Source: an uncultured bacterium | Lineage (GTDB): Bacteria > Bacteroidota > Bacteroidia > Bacteroidales > Bacteroidaceae | NCBI GenBank assembly: GCA_946546825.1 | Contig: CAMNOK010000002.1 | Location: 37,668-101,667, forward strand | Direction: 5' to 3' | DNA: 64,000 nt | Shown here: positions 1-11,263 of the stretch, one piece after another | Layout of the letters: each line of letters begins with the position of its first letter | Position numbering within the stretch: position 1 is the first letter of the stretch | Made by a program: the position numbers and the translations under genes | The notes under the pieces: generated by a model | Databases searched by the model: none | What the model saw: only the letters and a program-made list of their open reading frames with translations | What the model was told of the DNA's origin: nothing

Positions 1-2
1 GT

Positions 3-809
3 ATTCTGCTGGAAGACCACCGAAAGATTACCGGCACCGGATATGACTTGACGTTGGGCCTCATCTACCGTCCTATTGATGCGTCTCCCTTCCGTATCGG
101 CTTGTCTGTCAAGACACCAACCTTCTACGACCTGAAGTCGAAGAACTATACGGCTATGTTTATTGATACAAATGAGGCTAACGATTATTACCAAGGTCCT
201 TCTGGGCTCGACATTGAAAACACTTATGAATATAAGATATACACCCCTTGGCAGTTCGGCCTAAGCGTCGGTCATACCATAGGCAGTGAACTGGCACTCG
301 GTGCTTCGGTCGATTATGCTGACTATCGCTTTACCAACAGCCGCATAGATGATTTTGGCTATGATGATTATTATTATGATGGTGCTGACGACGGCACTCA
401 TTCAGACAGTGAGATGAACCACAACACAAAGGGCGTTATGAAGGGAACTTTTACTTTCAAGCTTGGCGGTGAGTATAAGTTTACGCCAGAGGTGGCCCTC
501 CGGCTGGGTTATAACTATATCACACCGCGCTATAAGAGCAGTGGCTACAAGGACGGCATGCTCTACTCGCCGGGCAACAACTTCATGTCCACATCCGACT
601 ATACCAACTGGAAGTCCACCAATCGTATCACTGCCGGTTTGGGTTATAGTCATAAGAAGCTATCGGTTGATTTGGCTTATCAGTTCAGTCAGACAGACGG
701 CACGTTTCATCCATTCTTTGATGCCCTTGATATAACCAACTGTGCCGAGGCGGTCAAGGTAAGCAACAAACGTCACCAACTGCTAATGACTGTTGGTTGC
801 CGATTTTAA
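3..809 (+). CDS. Outer membrane protein, OmpP1/FadL-like, C-terminal part (5' truncated by window edge)
   Basis: Open frame continues upstream of the track start at 48 (ILLEDHRKITGTGYDLTLGLIYRP...); beta-barrel-like alternation, C-terminal VGCRF. Confidence 0.75.
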   Translation: MLLEDHRKITGTGYDLTLGLIYRPIDASPFRIGLSVKTPTFYDLKSKNYTAMFIDTNEANDYYQGPSGLDIENTYEYKIYTPWQFGLSVGHTIGSELALGASVDYADYRFTNSRIDDFGYDDYYYDGADDGTHSDSEMNHNTKGVMKGTFTFKLGGEYKFTPEVALRLGYNYITPRYKSSGYKDGMLYSPGNNFMSTSDYTNWKSTNRITAGLGYSHKKLSVDLAYQFSQTDGTFHPFFDALDITNCAEAVKVSNKRHQLLMTVGCRF

Positions 810-862
810 GTTAAAAAACAGAAAGAATTCGAAAAACATTTGCGAGAGAGGGGAAAAATGAT

Positions 863-870
863 TATTTTTG
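863..870 (+). promoter_or_regulatory. Orphan Bacteroidetes-type promoter (-33 TTTG 839-842, -7 TATTTTTG 863-870, 20-bp spacer)
   Basis: Matches TTTG-N20-TAnnTTTG; no credible CDS downstream before the terminator at 941-974. Confidence 0.5.
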
Positions 871-940
871 CATACGGTTAATAAAAACAAAATCATAATT
901 ATTTGTTTTTTAGTGGTTAATTTAGTTTTAGTAAGTATGG

Positions 941-974
941 AAAAAAGGATTTGTCGTGAGACAAGTCCTTTTTT
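941..974 (+). terminator. Intrinsic terminator
   Basis: AAAAAAGGATTTGTC-GTGA-GACAAGTCCTTTTTT stem-loop with T tract. Confidence 0.75.
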
Positions 975-1030
975 CTTGTTCGTTCAGCACGAACATATTC
1001 TAATGGGTGAGAGTCCCCAACGCGCCTCGA

Positions 1031-2104
1031 TTACAAGGTTCCTTTTGTAGAAGGTAGCTGAAAGTGTTGGATATCTCGGCGAACTGCCATTCTCAGTGCA
1101 CGGGCCAAAGCCTTGAAGATACCTTCTATCTTGTGATGTTCGTTCTCACCAGTGGCTTGTATGTTCAGGTTCATTCTTGCTGCATCGCTCAAGCTCTTGA
1201 AGAAGTGGAGAAACATCTCCGTGGGCATCTCGCCGATACGCTCACGATGGAACTCAGCATTCCATATCAGCCACGGGCGTCCACCGAAGTCGAGAGCCAC
1301 CTGGCACAGGCAGTCGTCCATGGGCAGCGCAAAACCGTAGCGTTCAATGCCGCGCTTGTCACCCAGAGCTTTGTTCAGACATTCGCCCAAGGCCAGAGCC
1401 GTGTCTTCTATGGTGTGGTGTTCATCCACATGGAGGTCGCCTTTAGCGTGGATTGTCAGATCCATCATGCCGTGACGTCCAATCTGTTCCAGCATGTGGT
1501 CGAAGAATCCGAGACCGGTGTTGATGTCGCAGTGTCCATTACCGTCGAGGTTCAGCTTGACCAGAATGTCGGTTTCATGGGTTGTGCGGTGTACCTCTGC
1601 CGTACGTTCGCCGGCAAACAACAGTTCTGCAATACGGTGCCAATCCATGCCTTCGTTGTCGAGGATAAGGGCTTTGCACCCAAGGTTTTCGGCCAGTTGT
1701 CGGTCGGTGTCACGATCGCCGATGACATAGCTGTTTTCCAGGTCAAACTCCGGGTTGTCGATGTAGTGGCACAGCATGCCCGTTCCCGGCTTTCTCATGG
1801 GTGAGTTGTCTTCGGGGAAGTGCCGGTCAATGAGTTGTTCGTCGAAGGTGATGCCTTCACTCTCCAGTGTCTGGATGATGAAGTTATGAACAGGCCAGAA
1901 GGTATCTTCCGGGAAGGAGTCGGTACCCAGACCGTCTTGGTTGCTCACCATGACGAAGCGAAAGTCGGTGTGTTGGCGAATGAAGGCCAGGCTGTTGAAG
2001 ACGCCGCGTGTGAACTTCAGTTTCTCAAAGCTGTCAATCTGTTCGTCTGCAGGTTCCTCGATGAGTGTACCGTCGCGGTCAATGAAGAGAAGTCGTTGTT
2101 TCAT
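1031..2104 (-). CDS. hisB: Bifunctional histidinol-phosphatase / imidazoleglycerol-phosphate dehydratase
   Basis: [15 protein letters not shown] motif and IGPD motifs [31 protein letters not shown]. Confidence 0.95.
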   Translation of the reverse strand: MKQRLLFIDRDGTLIEEPADEQIDSFEKLKFTRGVFNSLAFIRQHTDFRFVMVSNQDGLGTDSFPEDTFWPVHNFIIQTLESEGITFDEQLIDRHFPEDNSPMRKPGTGMLCHYIDNPEFDLENSYVIGDRDTDRQLAENLGCKALILDNEGMDWHRIAELLFAGERTAEVHRTTHETDILVKLNLDGNGHCDINTGLGFFDHMLEQIGRHGMMDLTIHAKGDLHVDEHHTIEDTALALGECLNKALGDKRGIERYGFALPMDDCLCQVALDFGGRPWLIWNAEFHRERIGEMPTEMFLHFFKSLSDAARMNLNIQATGENEHHKIEGIFKALARALRMAVRRDIQHFQLPSTKGTL

Positions 2105-2112
2105 GTTGTCTG

Positions 2113-3012
2113 TCAGATTTCGGGTTGGTTGTTGTCAAGAGTCTTTCGTTCTTGTTCTTCACAGCTCACGGCGCCATAGGTGTAGGCTGCCACGAACCAC
2201 GTCCAGGTGTGAAGGAACATCAGCAACACAGCAGCCACGGCAAAGGTGACAAGAAAGTTCATGCAGGCCATATAAGAAGGAAGGCCTGTCGGGTCACCAT
2301 AGGCTTCCCCTTCAAGGGCCATCACCTGTGCAAAGGTCAAGACGCAGAGGGGTAGGGAGAAGAGCATGCTCACGGCATACCTGATGATGAAGAGGAGCAG
2401 AACCACCAGGAAGAGCTTGCCCCAGTGGTGGAATCCTTCCCGGTAACCGCTTTTGATGGCAGTGCCAAGTGGTGTGTCGGTGAGCATATATTTCATATAT
2501 ACTACGATGCAGGGGATGAGAGCCATCATAAGAAGGATAGCCATCACCGCCACAAGTGCCATATAGCCTAAGACGTTGGCTACCATGGTAGGTGCGGCAA
2601 TATCTTCTGCGCTTTTGCCCATGAACAGGATAGGTGCTGCAAAGAACGGGATGGCTATGACTATGATGGCTATCATGCAGAGTAGCATGGTGAACTCACG
2701 TTTGGCATTGCGTATCGTCGGCAGGTTGTTGACCATTGTTGCCGTGGCTGCACGCAGCCAGAAGACACCTGCCATCAGCAGAATGTCGGCTGCTGCCATC
2801 ACCAGTAGTAATGATATGGGAGGCACACTGAGGTCGAGTGTTGGGCTGATGCTGCTGATGGCGGCCGTGTAGAGTGTGCCCATGGCGGCAGCTGTCGTCA
2901 GCACCGGTGCCCACAACTTGCGCAGTATCTCTTTGAAGTGGCTGGTGAAAAAGTTCGTTGCTGCAGCAATGCAACTTGCTGCAGAGCGACTCTTGTACAA
3001 ATCGTTAATCAT
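2113..3012 (-). CDS. Multi-pass membrane protein of unknown function
   Basis: Long ORF with several hydrophobic helices. Confidence 0.75.
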   Translation of the reverse strand: MINDLYKSRSAASCIAAATNFFTSHFKEILRKLWAPVLTTAAAMGTLYTAAISSISPTLDLSVPPISLLLVMAAADILLMAGVFWLRAATATMVNNLPTIRNAKREFTMLLCMIAIIVIAIPFFAAPILFMGKSAEDIAAPTMVANVLGYMALVAVMAILLMMALIPCIVVYMKYMLTDTPLGTAIKSGYREGFHHWGKLFLVVLLLFIIRYAVSMLFSLPLCVLTFAQVMALEGEAYGDPTGLPSYMACMNFLVTFAVAAVLLMFLHTWTWFVAAYTYGAVSCEEQERKTLDNNQPEI

Positions 3013-3022
3013 ATCTTTGACT

Positions 3023-3817
3023 TTAATTATTATTTCCTTTCAATCTTCTTCTGAACTCCGCACATGTTACGGCTGTAGCGATGGCCACGTTCAAACTGTC
3101 AGCAGTGGGGCGGCCTGCGGGGAAGTTCGGAATGAGCAGCCGGTGGGTCAGGCGGCGAGCCACCTCTTCGGAGATGCCGTTACCCTCATTACCCATGACG
3201 AGCAGACCATTGGCTGTCAGCTCGCTTGAGTAGAGGTCGTCGCCATTGAGCAGGGTGCCATAGACAGGCGTTCCCGCTGGTAGCCCATCTATCACTTTCT
3301 GCAGATCGGCATAGACCACTTCTACACGGGCCAAGCTGCCCATGGTGGCTTGTATGACCTTCGGATTATAGATATCGGCAGTGTCGTGGCTGCAGATGAT
3401 GAGCTCTATTCCAAACCAGTCGGCAATGCGGATGATGGTGCCGAGGTTTCCGGGATCCTGCACCCCATCGAGGGCGATGACCAACTCTTTCTCAGTTCGA
3501 TGGCACCAATGGGCTGTTGCATGGATGTTGTCGGCTGTCAATGGAATGGGGAAGAGTCCCAGCACATCCTGAGGATGTTGCAGAAAGCTGACCTTCGACA
3601 GCTCTTCGGGACTCACCATGCACAACTCGTCGCACAGCCTTGAAAGCTCTGCGTTGTGCTCGGCCCACTGCTGTGTGGCAACCAGCAGACGGGCACGACC
3701 CCGTTCCAGCAGGTCGGCCACCACCTTCGGACCCTCTGCTACAAATAGCTGGTGTTCTCGTCGTCCCTTCTTCTGACCAAGCGAACGAATGAGCTTTATC
3801 TTTGTCTTACTGAGCAT
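3023..3817 (-). CDS. SpoU/TrmH-family RNA methyltransferase
   Basis: DGVQDPGNLGTIIRIADWFG, LLVMGNEGNGISEEV, LNVAIATAV motifs. Confidence 0.9.
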   Translation of the reverse strand: MLSKTKIKLIRSLGQKKGRREHQLFVAEGPKVVADLLERGRARLLVATQQWAEHNAELSRLCDELCMVSPEELSKVSFLQHPQDVLGLFPIPLTADNIHATAHWCHRTEKELVIALDGVQDPGNLGTIIRIADWFGIELIICSHDTADIYNPKVIQATMGSLARVEVVYADLQKVIDGLPAGTPVYGTLLNGDDLYSSELTANGLLVMGNEGNGISEEVARRLTHRLLIPNFPAGRPTADSLNVAIATAVTCAEFRRRLKGNNN

Positions 3818-3927
3818 ATACTTTCTTTTCTATAACCTCCTTTGCAACTTTCCCTTTAAGATGCAAATATACAACAAAAATCATAGATAAGACTTCTTTC
3901 ACCGAAAAATTTCGTAATTTTGCAGTT

Positions 3928-6168
3928 GTGAAAAGTCTATTGACACTTTTTCGTATAAAGAGTCTGGTTCCGACATCGCTCTCCGCTTTGGCGGTGTGCC
4001 TGCTGATGTCAGCTTGTTCGGCCACAAGGTTTGTGGGCGACGACGGCCTGTTGCTTACCAGTGTGAAGGTAAGCTCAGATACCAAGGATATCAACACGAA
4101 ATTGTTTGAACCGTATGTCAGACAGAAAGCCAACTCTAAATGGTTCTCGCTGTTCAAGATTCCCATGGGTGTCTATGAGCTCTCTGGTCGTGATACTTCA
4201 CGATGGGTGAACAAAGTCCTGCAGCATATCGGTGAACAACCGGTGGTCTATGACTCAGTGGCCGCACAACAGTCTTGCCAGAACCTGACCCGGTTGTTGC
4301 AGAACATGGGCTATATGAATAGCTCTACAACCATCTCGTCGAAGCGTAAGGGTAGGAAGATTCGCCTCAACTACCAGCTACATCCCGGAGAGCCTTATGT
4401 CATCAACCTGCTGGAATATGATATACAGGACGAGGAAATTGGACGGTTGCTGGATGCTAACAACACCAAGAAGACGTCTCGGCTGAAAGAGGGTTCACGC
4501 TTCTCTATAGATGCTCTTGATGCAGAGCGAAAACGCATAACAAGTGTGCTGCTCGACAATGGCTACTACCGTTTCCACAAAGACTTTATCGCCTTTACGG
4601 CCGATTCGTCGGGCGGAGGTAAAGAGGTGAGACTGACGCTCCACCTGCTGCCCTATAAGGCTAACAACAACGCGCCGGAAACAGCCCATCCGCGATACAA
4701 GGTGCGCCATGTGAACTATCTTCCCGGTAACGATGACGGCCACCACCTGCGCCAATCTGTGTTGGAATATAACACCGCCATCCGGCCCGGCGGCTTCTAT
4801 AGCAGCAGCGACTTGCAGAAGACATACAACAACTTTGGACGGCTGCAAGCGGTGAAATACACCAATATCCGCTTTCGTGAAACGGAAGACACGCTCCTCC
4901 TGGATGCGAATATACAGCTGACATACAACAAACCTTCGACCATCTCGTTTCAACCCGAGGGTACCAACACGTCGGGCGACCTTGGCGCGGCAGCCTCTGT
5001 AACCTATGAAAACCGCAACCTCTTCCGCGGCGCGGAAGTTTTCAGCGTGCAGTTGCGTGGAGCCTTCGAGGCCATCACGGGACTTGAAGGGTATCAGAAT
5101 GAGGACTACGAAGAATATTCCATAGAGTCGAAGCTGACGTTCCCGCGCTTTGTGGCTCCGTTTCTGTCATATTCTTTCCGTCGGCGCAGCACGGCCAGGA
5201 GTGAGCTCAGCATTGGCTATAACCTGCAAAACCGGCCAGAGTTCCACCGGAGGGTCTTCTCTACGGCGTGGCGCTACCATTGGTCGGAGCCGAAGCATTA
5301 TCTCAGCTACCGTTTCGACCTCTTCGACCTGAACTACGTCTATATGCCGTGGATCAGTACAACCTTCCGTCATGACTATCTCGACAGCGAACAGAGCCGC
5401 AATGCCATCCTGCGCTATAACTATGAAGACATCTTTATCTTTAAGATTGGTTTTGGCATGGGATATAACGACGGCACACATGTGGCACGACTCAATGTGG
5501 AAACGGCAGGCAATGTTCTGCGTGGACTCTCCAGCCTGATTAAGCCTAAACAGAACAGCGAGGGACAATACACCCTGTTTAATATTGCATACGCGCAATA
5601 TGTGAGACTGGACCTCGATTTCACCAAGCTCTATCGCTTTGACGACCGCAACCTGTTGGCCATGCATGCCGGAATGGGCATTGCCTGTCCCTATGGCAAC
5701 AGCAAGATTCTGCCGTTTGAGAAACGATACTTCTCGGGAGGTGCCAACTCTGTCAGGGGATGGAGCGTCAGAGAACTCGGCCCGGGAAAGTTCAAGGGAA
5801 CGGACGGCCGTATAGACTTCATCAACCAGACAGGTGACATGAAGCTGGACTTGAACCTGGAGTATCGAACCTTCTTGTTCTGGAAATTCTATGGTGCGGC
5901 TTTCATCGATGCAGGTAATATCTGGACCTTGCGTGAATATAAGGACCAGCCTGGCGGGCTCTTCAAGTTTAATGAATTCTACAAACAGATAGCCGTGGGC
6001 TACGGCATGGGGCTCCGCCTGAATTTCGATTACTTCATCATCCGTATGGATGCTGGCATGAAGGCTATCAACCCGGCTTATGAGACTCATCGCCAGCATT
6101 ATCCTATCACCCGTCACAACATGGGGCGCGATTTTTCTTTCCACTTTGCAGTAGGTCTTCCGTTCTGA
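3928..6168 (+). CDS. BamA/TamA-family outer membrane protein (POTRA plus surface-antigen barrel)
   Basis: Lipoprotein-like N-terminus (LLMSACSAT), FSGGANSVRGWSVRELGPG barrel motif, C-terminal F; likely GTG start. Confidence 0.9.
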   Translation: MKSLLTLFRIKSLVPTSLSALAVCLLMSACSATRFVGDDGLLLTSVKVSSDTKDINTKLFEPYVRQKANSKWFSLFKIPMGVYELSGRDTSRWVNKVLQHIGEQPVVYDSVAAQQSCQNLTRLLQNMGYMNSSTTISSKRKGRKIRLNYQLHPGEPYVINLLEYDIQDEEIGRLLDANNTKKTSRLKEGSRFSIDALDAERKRITSVLLDNGYYRFHKDFIAFTADSSGGGKEVRLTLHLLPYKANNNAPETAHPRYKVRHVNYLPGNDDGHHLRQSVLEYNTAIRPGGFYSSSDLQKTYNNFGRLQAVKYTNIRFRETEDTLLLDANIQLTYNKPSTISFQPEGTNTSGDLGAAASVTYENRNLFRGAEVFSVQLRGAFEAITGLEGYQNEDYEEYSIESKLTFPRFVAPFLSYSFRRRSTARSELSIGYNLQNRPEFHRRVFSTAWRYHWSEPKHYLSYRFDLFDLNYVYMPWISTTFRHDYLDSEQSRNAILRYNYEDIFIFKIGFGMGYNDGTHVARLNVETAGNVLRGLSSLIKPKQNSEGQYTLFNIAYAQYVRLDLDFTKLYRFDDRNLLAMHAGMGIACPYGNSKILPFEKRYFSGGANSVRGWSVRELGPGKFKGTDGRIDFINQTGDMKLDLNLEYRTFLFWKFYGAAFIDAGNIWTLREYKDQPGGLFKFNEFYKQIAVGYGMGLRLNFDYFIIRMDAGMKAINPAYETHRQHYPITRHNMGRDFSFHFAVGLPF

Positions 6169-6199
6169 ATACTTCTCCTGGTCTATGGCTTGCTCTGCC

Positions 6200-6540
6200 T
6201 CCCAATGGATATCCTTTCTGTTTCCTAATGGATACTTTCTGCCTCCCAATGGATATCCTTTCTGCCTCCCAATGGATATCCTTTCTGTTTCCTAATGGAT
6301 ATCCTTTCTGCCTCCAAGGGCTTCTCTCTTAGACTCCAACAGGTCGGTCAATGAGATGCCAAGCGGCCATCGTTTGGCCCCCAAGAGGCCATCGTTTGGA
6401 CTCCAAGAGGACAGCTTTTGGGAGGCAAACCGACCGACAACTCATACCCTAACCAATCGACTGATTGTCCTCTAAAAGACCGAGCGTTCAGACGCTAAGA
6501 GATATACCAATGAGACCCCAAGTGGTGGTCACTTGAGGTC
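6200..6540. repeat. Degenerate 21-23 bp intergenic repeat array
   Basis: AATGGATA at 6204, 6227, 6248, 6271, 6294; GGCCATCGTTTGG...CCAAGA at 6365 and 6387 with a degenerate copy at 6409. Confidence 0.8.
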
Positions 6541-6582
6541 TCATCGGTATCTATGTGTCAGTCTTATAGGAGAGCCATCTTG

Positions 6583-8277
6583 TCAGGCTCCACAACAGAA
6601 CAAGACAATCAGTTGGGCTGTGAAAATGCGGAGGAACATGCTCAGCGGATATACCGTAGAGTAGCCGATAGCCGGAGCCTCCTTGGTGCAGGATGCGTTG
6701 GCGTAGGCCAGTGCGGGCGGGTCGGTATAGGTTCCAGCCAACATACCCATAATCGTAAAGTAGTTGAACTTATATTTCAGTCGGGCAATGGTTCCGATAA
6801 TCAGGATGGGGATGATGGTAATGAGGAAACCCGTATAGACATACTTGATGCCGTCTCCGGCAATCACGGTATCCCAGAATCCGGCACCTGCCTTGATGCC
6901 CACGCTGGCCAGGAAGAGCACAAGTCCTATCTCGCGCAGCATCATGTTGGCCGAAGTCGTGGTGTAGGTAACGAGTTTCATGCGGTAGCCAAAGCGTCCG
7001 ATGAGGATGGCTATGATGAGCGGACCGCCTGCTATACCAAGCTTCAGCGGAACAGGCATGCCGGGAATGGCGATGGGCAGGCTTCCAAACAAGATTCCCA
7101 CAATGATGCCGATGAAGATGGTGGCGATGTTGGGAGCATTCAGACGCTTCACCGAGTTGCCCAGCAGCTCGGCCACGCGGTTCACGTTTTCCTCAGCGCC
7201 GACCACCATGATCTTGTCTCCTACATGGAAGTGGTGGTTGCGTGAAGCGAAGAGGTCGATGCCTTGGCGGGTAATACGGGTGATATTTACGCCATAGACA
7301 CTGGAGAAATGCATCTTGCCCAGCGTCTTTCCGTTCATGCGGGGGTTGGTCACAACGACACGCTTCGATATCATGGGCTGCTTTTCTTCCTCAATGCCCC
7401 AGTCTGTTTCGTCTCTGGGCCCGATGAAAGCCTGTATGGCGTCGGCATCAGCTTCAGCGCAGACGATGAGTACCTTGTCGTTGAGTGAGAGCACTGTGTC
7501 GCGATTGGGGACGAGTACCTGACCATCATGGAGAATGCGGGTGCACACAATGTCACGGTTCAGGAACTCTGAAATCTGCATCAGTGTGCGACCTGCTATA
7601 AATTCGTTGGTCACCATCAGGTGTAGCTGGTAGGGCTTGGCGTGAGGATTCTGGGCCTCATCCTCTTGCAGTTGCATCTCCTCTTTCTCCAAGCTGACGC
7701 GGCAGATATAGCGCACTGCGATAGTGGCACCAATGATGCCGACAACTCCCAGTGGGTAGGCACAGGCATAGCCAGAGGCTATCTGTGGCACTTCGCCACT
7801 GGTGAAGACGGAGCTCAGGGCTTCGTTGGCAGCTCCAAGGCCCGGCGTGTTGGTCACGGCGCCATAGAGGGTGCCCACCATCATGGGGAGGTTCACGGGG
7901 TTGGTGGTGTCGAAGAACAGGTAGTAGCATCCAAACATCACGGCGATGTTCAGCAGGATGGCCGACGTAGAGAGCAGGTTCAGCGTGACGCCGCCCTTGC
8001 GAAAGCTCTCAAAGAAGCCCGGTCCCACCTGCAGACCGATGCAGAAAACAAAGAGAATCAATCCGAAGTCCTGTATGAAAGTCAGAATATCGGTTGGTCC
8101 GGTAAATCCTACATGTCCTGCCAAGATACCGGCAAAGAGCACGAAGGTCACACCGAGTGAGATGCCGAAAACCTTGATTTTGCCCAGCAGCACACCGACG
8201 GAGATAACGATGGCGTAGAGCAGAACAATGTGGGCAACCGACTCGTTGTTAGTAAAGAGGTTGATAATCCAATCCAT
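6583..8277 (-). CDS. Putative transporter, AspT/YidE-type with two TrkA-C domains
   Basis: Two membrane halves flanking TrkA_C-like domains ([28 protein letters not shown]). Confidence 0.88.
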   Translation of the reverse strand: MDWIINLFTNNESVAHIVLLYAIVISVGVLLGKIKVFGISLGVTFVLFAGILAGHVGFTGPTDILTFIQDFGLILFVFCIGLQVGPGFFESFRKGGVTLNLLSTSAILLNIAVMFGCYYLFFDTTNPVNLPMMVGTLYGAVTNTPGLGAANEALSSVFTSGEVPQIASGYACAYPLGVVGIIGATIAVRYICRVSLEKEEMQLQEDEAQNPHAKPYQLHLMVTNEFIAGRTLMQISEFLNRDIVCTRILHDGQVLVPNRDTVLSLNDKVLIVCAEADADAIQAFIGPRDETDWGIEEEKQPMISKRVVVTNPRMNGKTLGKMHFSSVYGVNITRITRQGIDLFASRNHHFHVGDKIMVVGAEENVNRVAELLGNSVKRLNAPNIATIFIGIIVGILFGSLPIAIPGMPVPLKLGIAGGPLIIAILIGRFGYRMKLVTYTTTSANMMLREIGLVLFLASVGIKAGAGFWDTVIAGDGIKYVYTGFLITIIPILIIGTIARLKYKFNYFTIMGMLAGTYTDPPALAYANASCTKEAPAIGYSTVYPLSMFLRIFTAQLIVLFCCGA

Positions 8278-8353
8278 GTGTTTTTAAAATTAAGAATGTG
8301 CAAAGGTACAAATTATTTATGAATCAGATGGCCTTTACGACAGATTATTTCTG

Positions 8354-11263
8354 TTACAGGCCACATATTTGTCGATAGGGACAGTTCTGGCAGCGCGTGG
8401 TGTCAGCCGTGGGAGTGAAGGGTACTGACTTGTCGAGCATTTCGCTGATGAGGGTTGTCAGTCGTTCCATAAACTCTTTCTCCACAGCGCGTATGTCGCT
8501 CAGAAGCAGACGGTTATTGAATGTTCCTATTGTGAGGATGGGGTTGTAGTCGTCGCCGCCGGCATGTTGGATGAACAGCAGGGCCGGCGCCACGGCCAGC
8601 TCATTGGGGTTCAGCTTGGCAGAGTGGCTCACGATGCTGGCATAGAGCATGGCTTGCAGGTAGTAGTCGGCATGTTTCTGAGTGATGTTTTCGCCACTGA
8701 AGATGTCGGCTACGTCGGCCACGCTTTGTGTGGCAGTCCGTCCGGTCTTGTAGTCGAGCACGCGGATGAGATCGCCTTGGTCTTGTGTGTGCACCAGGTC
8801 GAGACGATCGATGATACCACCGATGGTGAGTTCTCTCTCTCCGCTCTCCTGCAGGGTTGATTCAGCGTTGCTTGTGGGAATCTTCAGCTTGGTGAAGGCT
8901 TTGATTTCAGAACCTATCAGGGTGAAGGGGGCCAGTTGCTCGTCGAGCTTCAGCAACTGCTGCAGAAAGCCAATGATGACTTCGCGGTTGATGAGTTGAA
9001 GCCCATTGTACTCTGGTGAGAATCCTTTGACGGTTGTCTTGAACAATTCTTCTTTAAAAGCCTGATCGACAATGATTTCCAAGTTGTTGTGATGTTTGGA
9101 AAAGTTCTGAATATCTCCCTTCGTGATGATGTTGCTTTTCTCCGACAGACGCAGGTAGATGAGTTCTGCGGAGCGGTGGAAAATGTTTCCAAAGATGCGG
9201 TTGTCGATTTCATCGTCATCGTTTTGGTCGGGTTCCTTCAGGTCGGCCAGCAGGTGGTAGTAGAATTGTAGCTGGCAGCGCAGGTAGCGATTGATGGCTG
9301 TGGGTGACAATGTCTTCATCTCGTTGAGCAAGTTCATGATGTTGTCATCCTTTACTATGGGGCGGCGCCTGATGGCCGAGGCTGCCAGGCGGGTGCTCAG
9401 AATCGACTTTCTGATGGGGTGGTTGCTCTCCACGAGAAGCTGCAGCATGAAGCGGCTCATTTGTCCCGATTGTCCGTCTTCAGTAGCGTTGTTGTAGCAG
9501 AGGGTGACATCCTGCGCCCTTTGCAGTAGTCGGTTGAAGTAGTAGGCATAGACGGCCACCTTGTTGTCGATGGTTGTCAGCCCGTAGGCCTTTCGGATAG
9601 CATAGGGTATGAACGAAACGTCGTTCACACCTTTAGGCATGTTTCCCTCGTTGCACGACAACAACAGAACATGGTCGAAGTCCAGATTGCGGGTCTCCAG
9701 CACACCCATGATCTGGAGTCCTTCTGCCGGTTCGCCGTGGAAAGGAATGGAGGTCGAGCCCACGAGCTGGCTGATGAGCCGTTGCAGCGTGACGAGTTCC
9801 ACCGACAGTTCGCCCGTCCTGACCAGTTCGCAGAGACGGTTCAGCAACGTGTACATCCGGAAGAGCGACTCCTGGAAGAGAGGGTCTGCCTGTTCATGGG
9901 CTGCGTTGGTGCCGATGAGCCGCAGCACCTGAAGCAAATATTCCAGCAGCTGCAGGTTGCCTTTCGCCCCCTGGGGCTCCACTTGGGAGAACAGCAGCGT
10001 GCAGCCCTCGTCCTGAGCCATTAGCGCGCGGGTAGGGAAGAGCAGGTGCTCGGTGCTCAGTTTGGTAATCAAATCATGATAGTGGGGGGTGATGTAGGGT
10101 GCATAAGGGTGGCGCAGGGTGCGCAACACATTGCGCAGTCGGTACTTGTCGGTACCGTTGACATGACCTGTGGTCTGCAGTTCGGTGAGCAGGCTGACCA
10201 GTGAGGCGAAGGGCGACTGTGACAGGGGATATCCCGTCGTGATGTTCACCTTTTCCACCTCGGTGGGCAGACAATGGATGACAACAGGCAGCAGCGACTC
10301 GTCGCAGAGCACGACAGCGGTCTTGCGCCCTGCCTCGATGCGCCCTTCCTGGCGCAGCCACTGGCTGACGAAGCGCGCCTGGGCATTCTCTGTCTGTGCT
10401 GCCAGAAAGGTGATGGCTTGCTTTGGACGGCAGAATTGGCTGAAGATGGGGTCGTCGTCGGCCAGCTCATTGGGAAATTTGGGTAGGTATTCGCGCAGAT
10501 AATGGCCGGCTTCGTTGTCGGGATTGTCTTTGAAATAGTGGTCGTAGTCCCAGTAGAAGACGGCTTTGCCGGCCTTGCGAAGACGGCTGAAGAGTCGTTG
10601 CTCCACCTGTTGTAGCACATTGAATCCTACAAAGACATAGCGTTCGTAGTTGAACTCAATGTTCTCGTCTTCTGCCACGGCCCGATAGAGAGCACCCTCG
10701 TAGGCCAGTCCTTCTTCTTTTAGCGTGGCATTGTAGCGAAGGTATATCTCGTGGAAACGACTCCACAGCGTAAGGAAGCGATGCTTCAATTCGCTCTCGC
10801 TGGCTTCGGTGAAGTTGCCGAAGAAGCGGCGTAGCAGGGCCTTCTGCTCTTCCGTGAGGTAGGATATATCATCCAGTTCGTGCAGGTCGCGCAGGTTGGC
10901 AAAGACACGTTCGGCTTGTGCCATATTCTTGTCCAGATCGTCGAAGTCGGCCAACAGTAGTTGTCCCCATCCGTAGAAATGGTCAAGGGTTTCCTCGGTG
11001 CCTGTTACCTGTGTGAAAATGCGGTGTAGTCGGCAGATGAGCAGTATGGGGTCGGCAACTTGTAGTGACGAATGGCTTCGAAAGAGGTCACTGATCGTGA
11101 CATAGGCAGGACTCCACATGGGTCTGCCTGCCAAGCGGGCAAGGTGCTCATTCATGAAGAGGGCGGCACGCTTGTTGGGAAACACCACGGCTGTTTGCGA
11201 CAGGTCGGTGCTGTATTTGGCCAGAAGGTCTTCGGCCACGCGCTCGAGAAAGGTCTTATTCAT
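8354..11263 (-). CDS. AddB-like PD-(D/E)XK nuclease / inactivated helicase subunit
   Basis: FPNKRAALFMNEHLARL N-terminus; C-terminal RVLDYKTG and 4Fe-4S-type CQNCPYRQIC; likely start MNKTFLERV at 11263, overlapping the upstream stop. Confidence 0.87.
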   Translation of the reverse strand: MNKTFLERVAEDLLAKYSTDLSQTAVVFPNKRAALFMNEHLARLAGRPMWSPAYVTISDLFRSHSSLQVADPILLICRLHRIFTQVTGTEETLDHFYGWGQLLLADFDDLDKNMAQAERVFANLRDLHELDDISYLTEEQKALLRRFFGNFTEASESELKHRFLTLWSRFHEIYLRYNATLKEEGLAYEGALYRAVAEDENIEFNYERYVFVGFNVLQQVEQRLFSRLRKAGKAVFYWDYDHYFKDNPDNEAGHYLREYLPKFPNELADDDPIFSQFCRPKQAITFLAAQTENAQARFVSQWLRQEGRIEAGRKTAVVLCDESLLPVVIHCLPTEVEKVNITTGYPLSQSPFASLVSLLTELQTTGHVNGTDKYRLRNVLRTLRHPYAPYITPHYHDLITKLSTEHLLFPTRALMAQDEGCTLLFSQVEPQGAKGNLQLLEYLLQVLRLIGTNAAHEQADPLFQESLFRMYTLLNRLCELVRTGELSVELVTLQRLISQLVGSTSIPFHGEPAEGLQIMGVLETRNLDFDHVLLLSCNEGNMPKGVNDVSFIPYAIRKAYGLTTIDNKVAVYAYYFNRLLQRAQDVTLCYNNATEDGQSGQMSRFMLQLLVESNHPIRKSILSTRLAASAIRRRPIVKDDNIMNLLNEMKTLSPTAINRYLRCQLQFYYHLLADLKEPDQNDDDEIDNRIFGNIFHRSAELIYLRLSEKSNIITKGDIQNFSKHHNNLEIIVDQAFKEELFKTTVKGFSPEYNGLQLINREVIIGFLQQLLKLDEQLAPFTLIGSEIKAFTKLKIPTSNAESTLQESGERELTIGGIIDRLDLVHTQDQGDLIRVLDYKTGRTATQSVADVADIFSGENITQKHADYYLQAMLYASIVSHSAKLNPNELAVAPALLFIQHAGGDDYNPILTIGTFNNRLLLSDIRAVEKEFMERLTTLISEMLDKSVPFTPTADTTRCQNCPYRQICGL

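Noticed and set aside
868-1050. 60-aa plus-strand ORF near the orphan promoter
   Set aside because: Starts at a TTG within the -7 element and reads through the terminator at 941-974.
1064-1804. 246-aa plus-strand ORF
   Set aside because: Antisense to hisB with no domain signature.
5167-6249. 360-aa minus-strand ORF
   Set aside because: Antisense to the well-supported TamA-like gene; no recognisable domain.
6553-7245. 230-aa plus-strand ORF
   Set aside because: Antisense to the AspT-like transporter; low-complexity His/Asp-rich shadow ORF.
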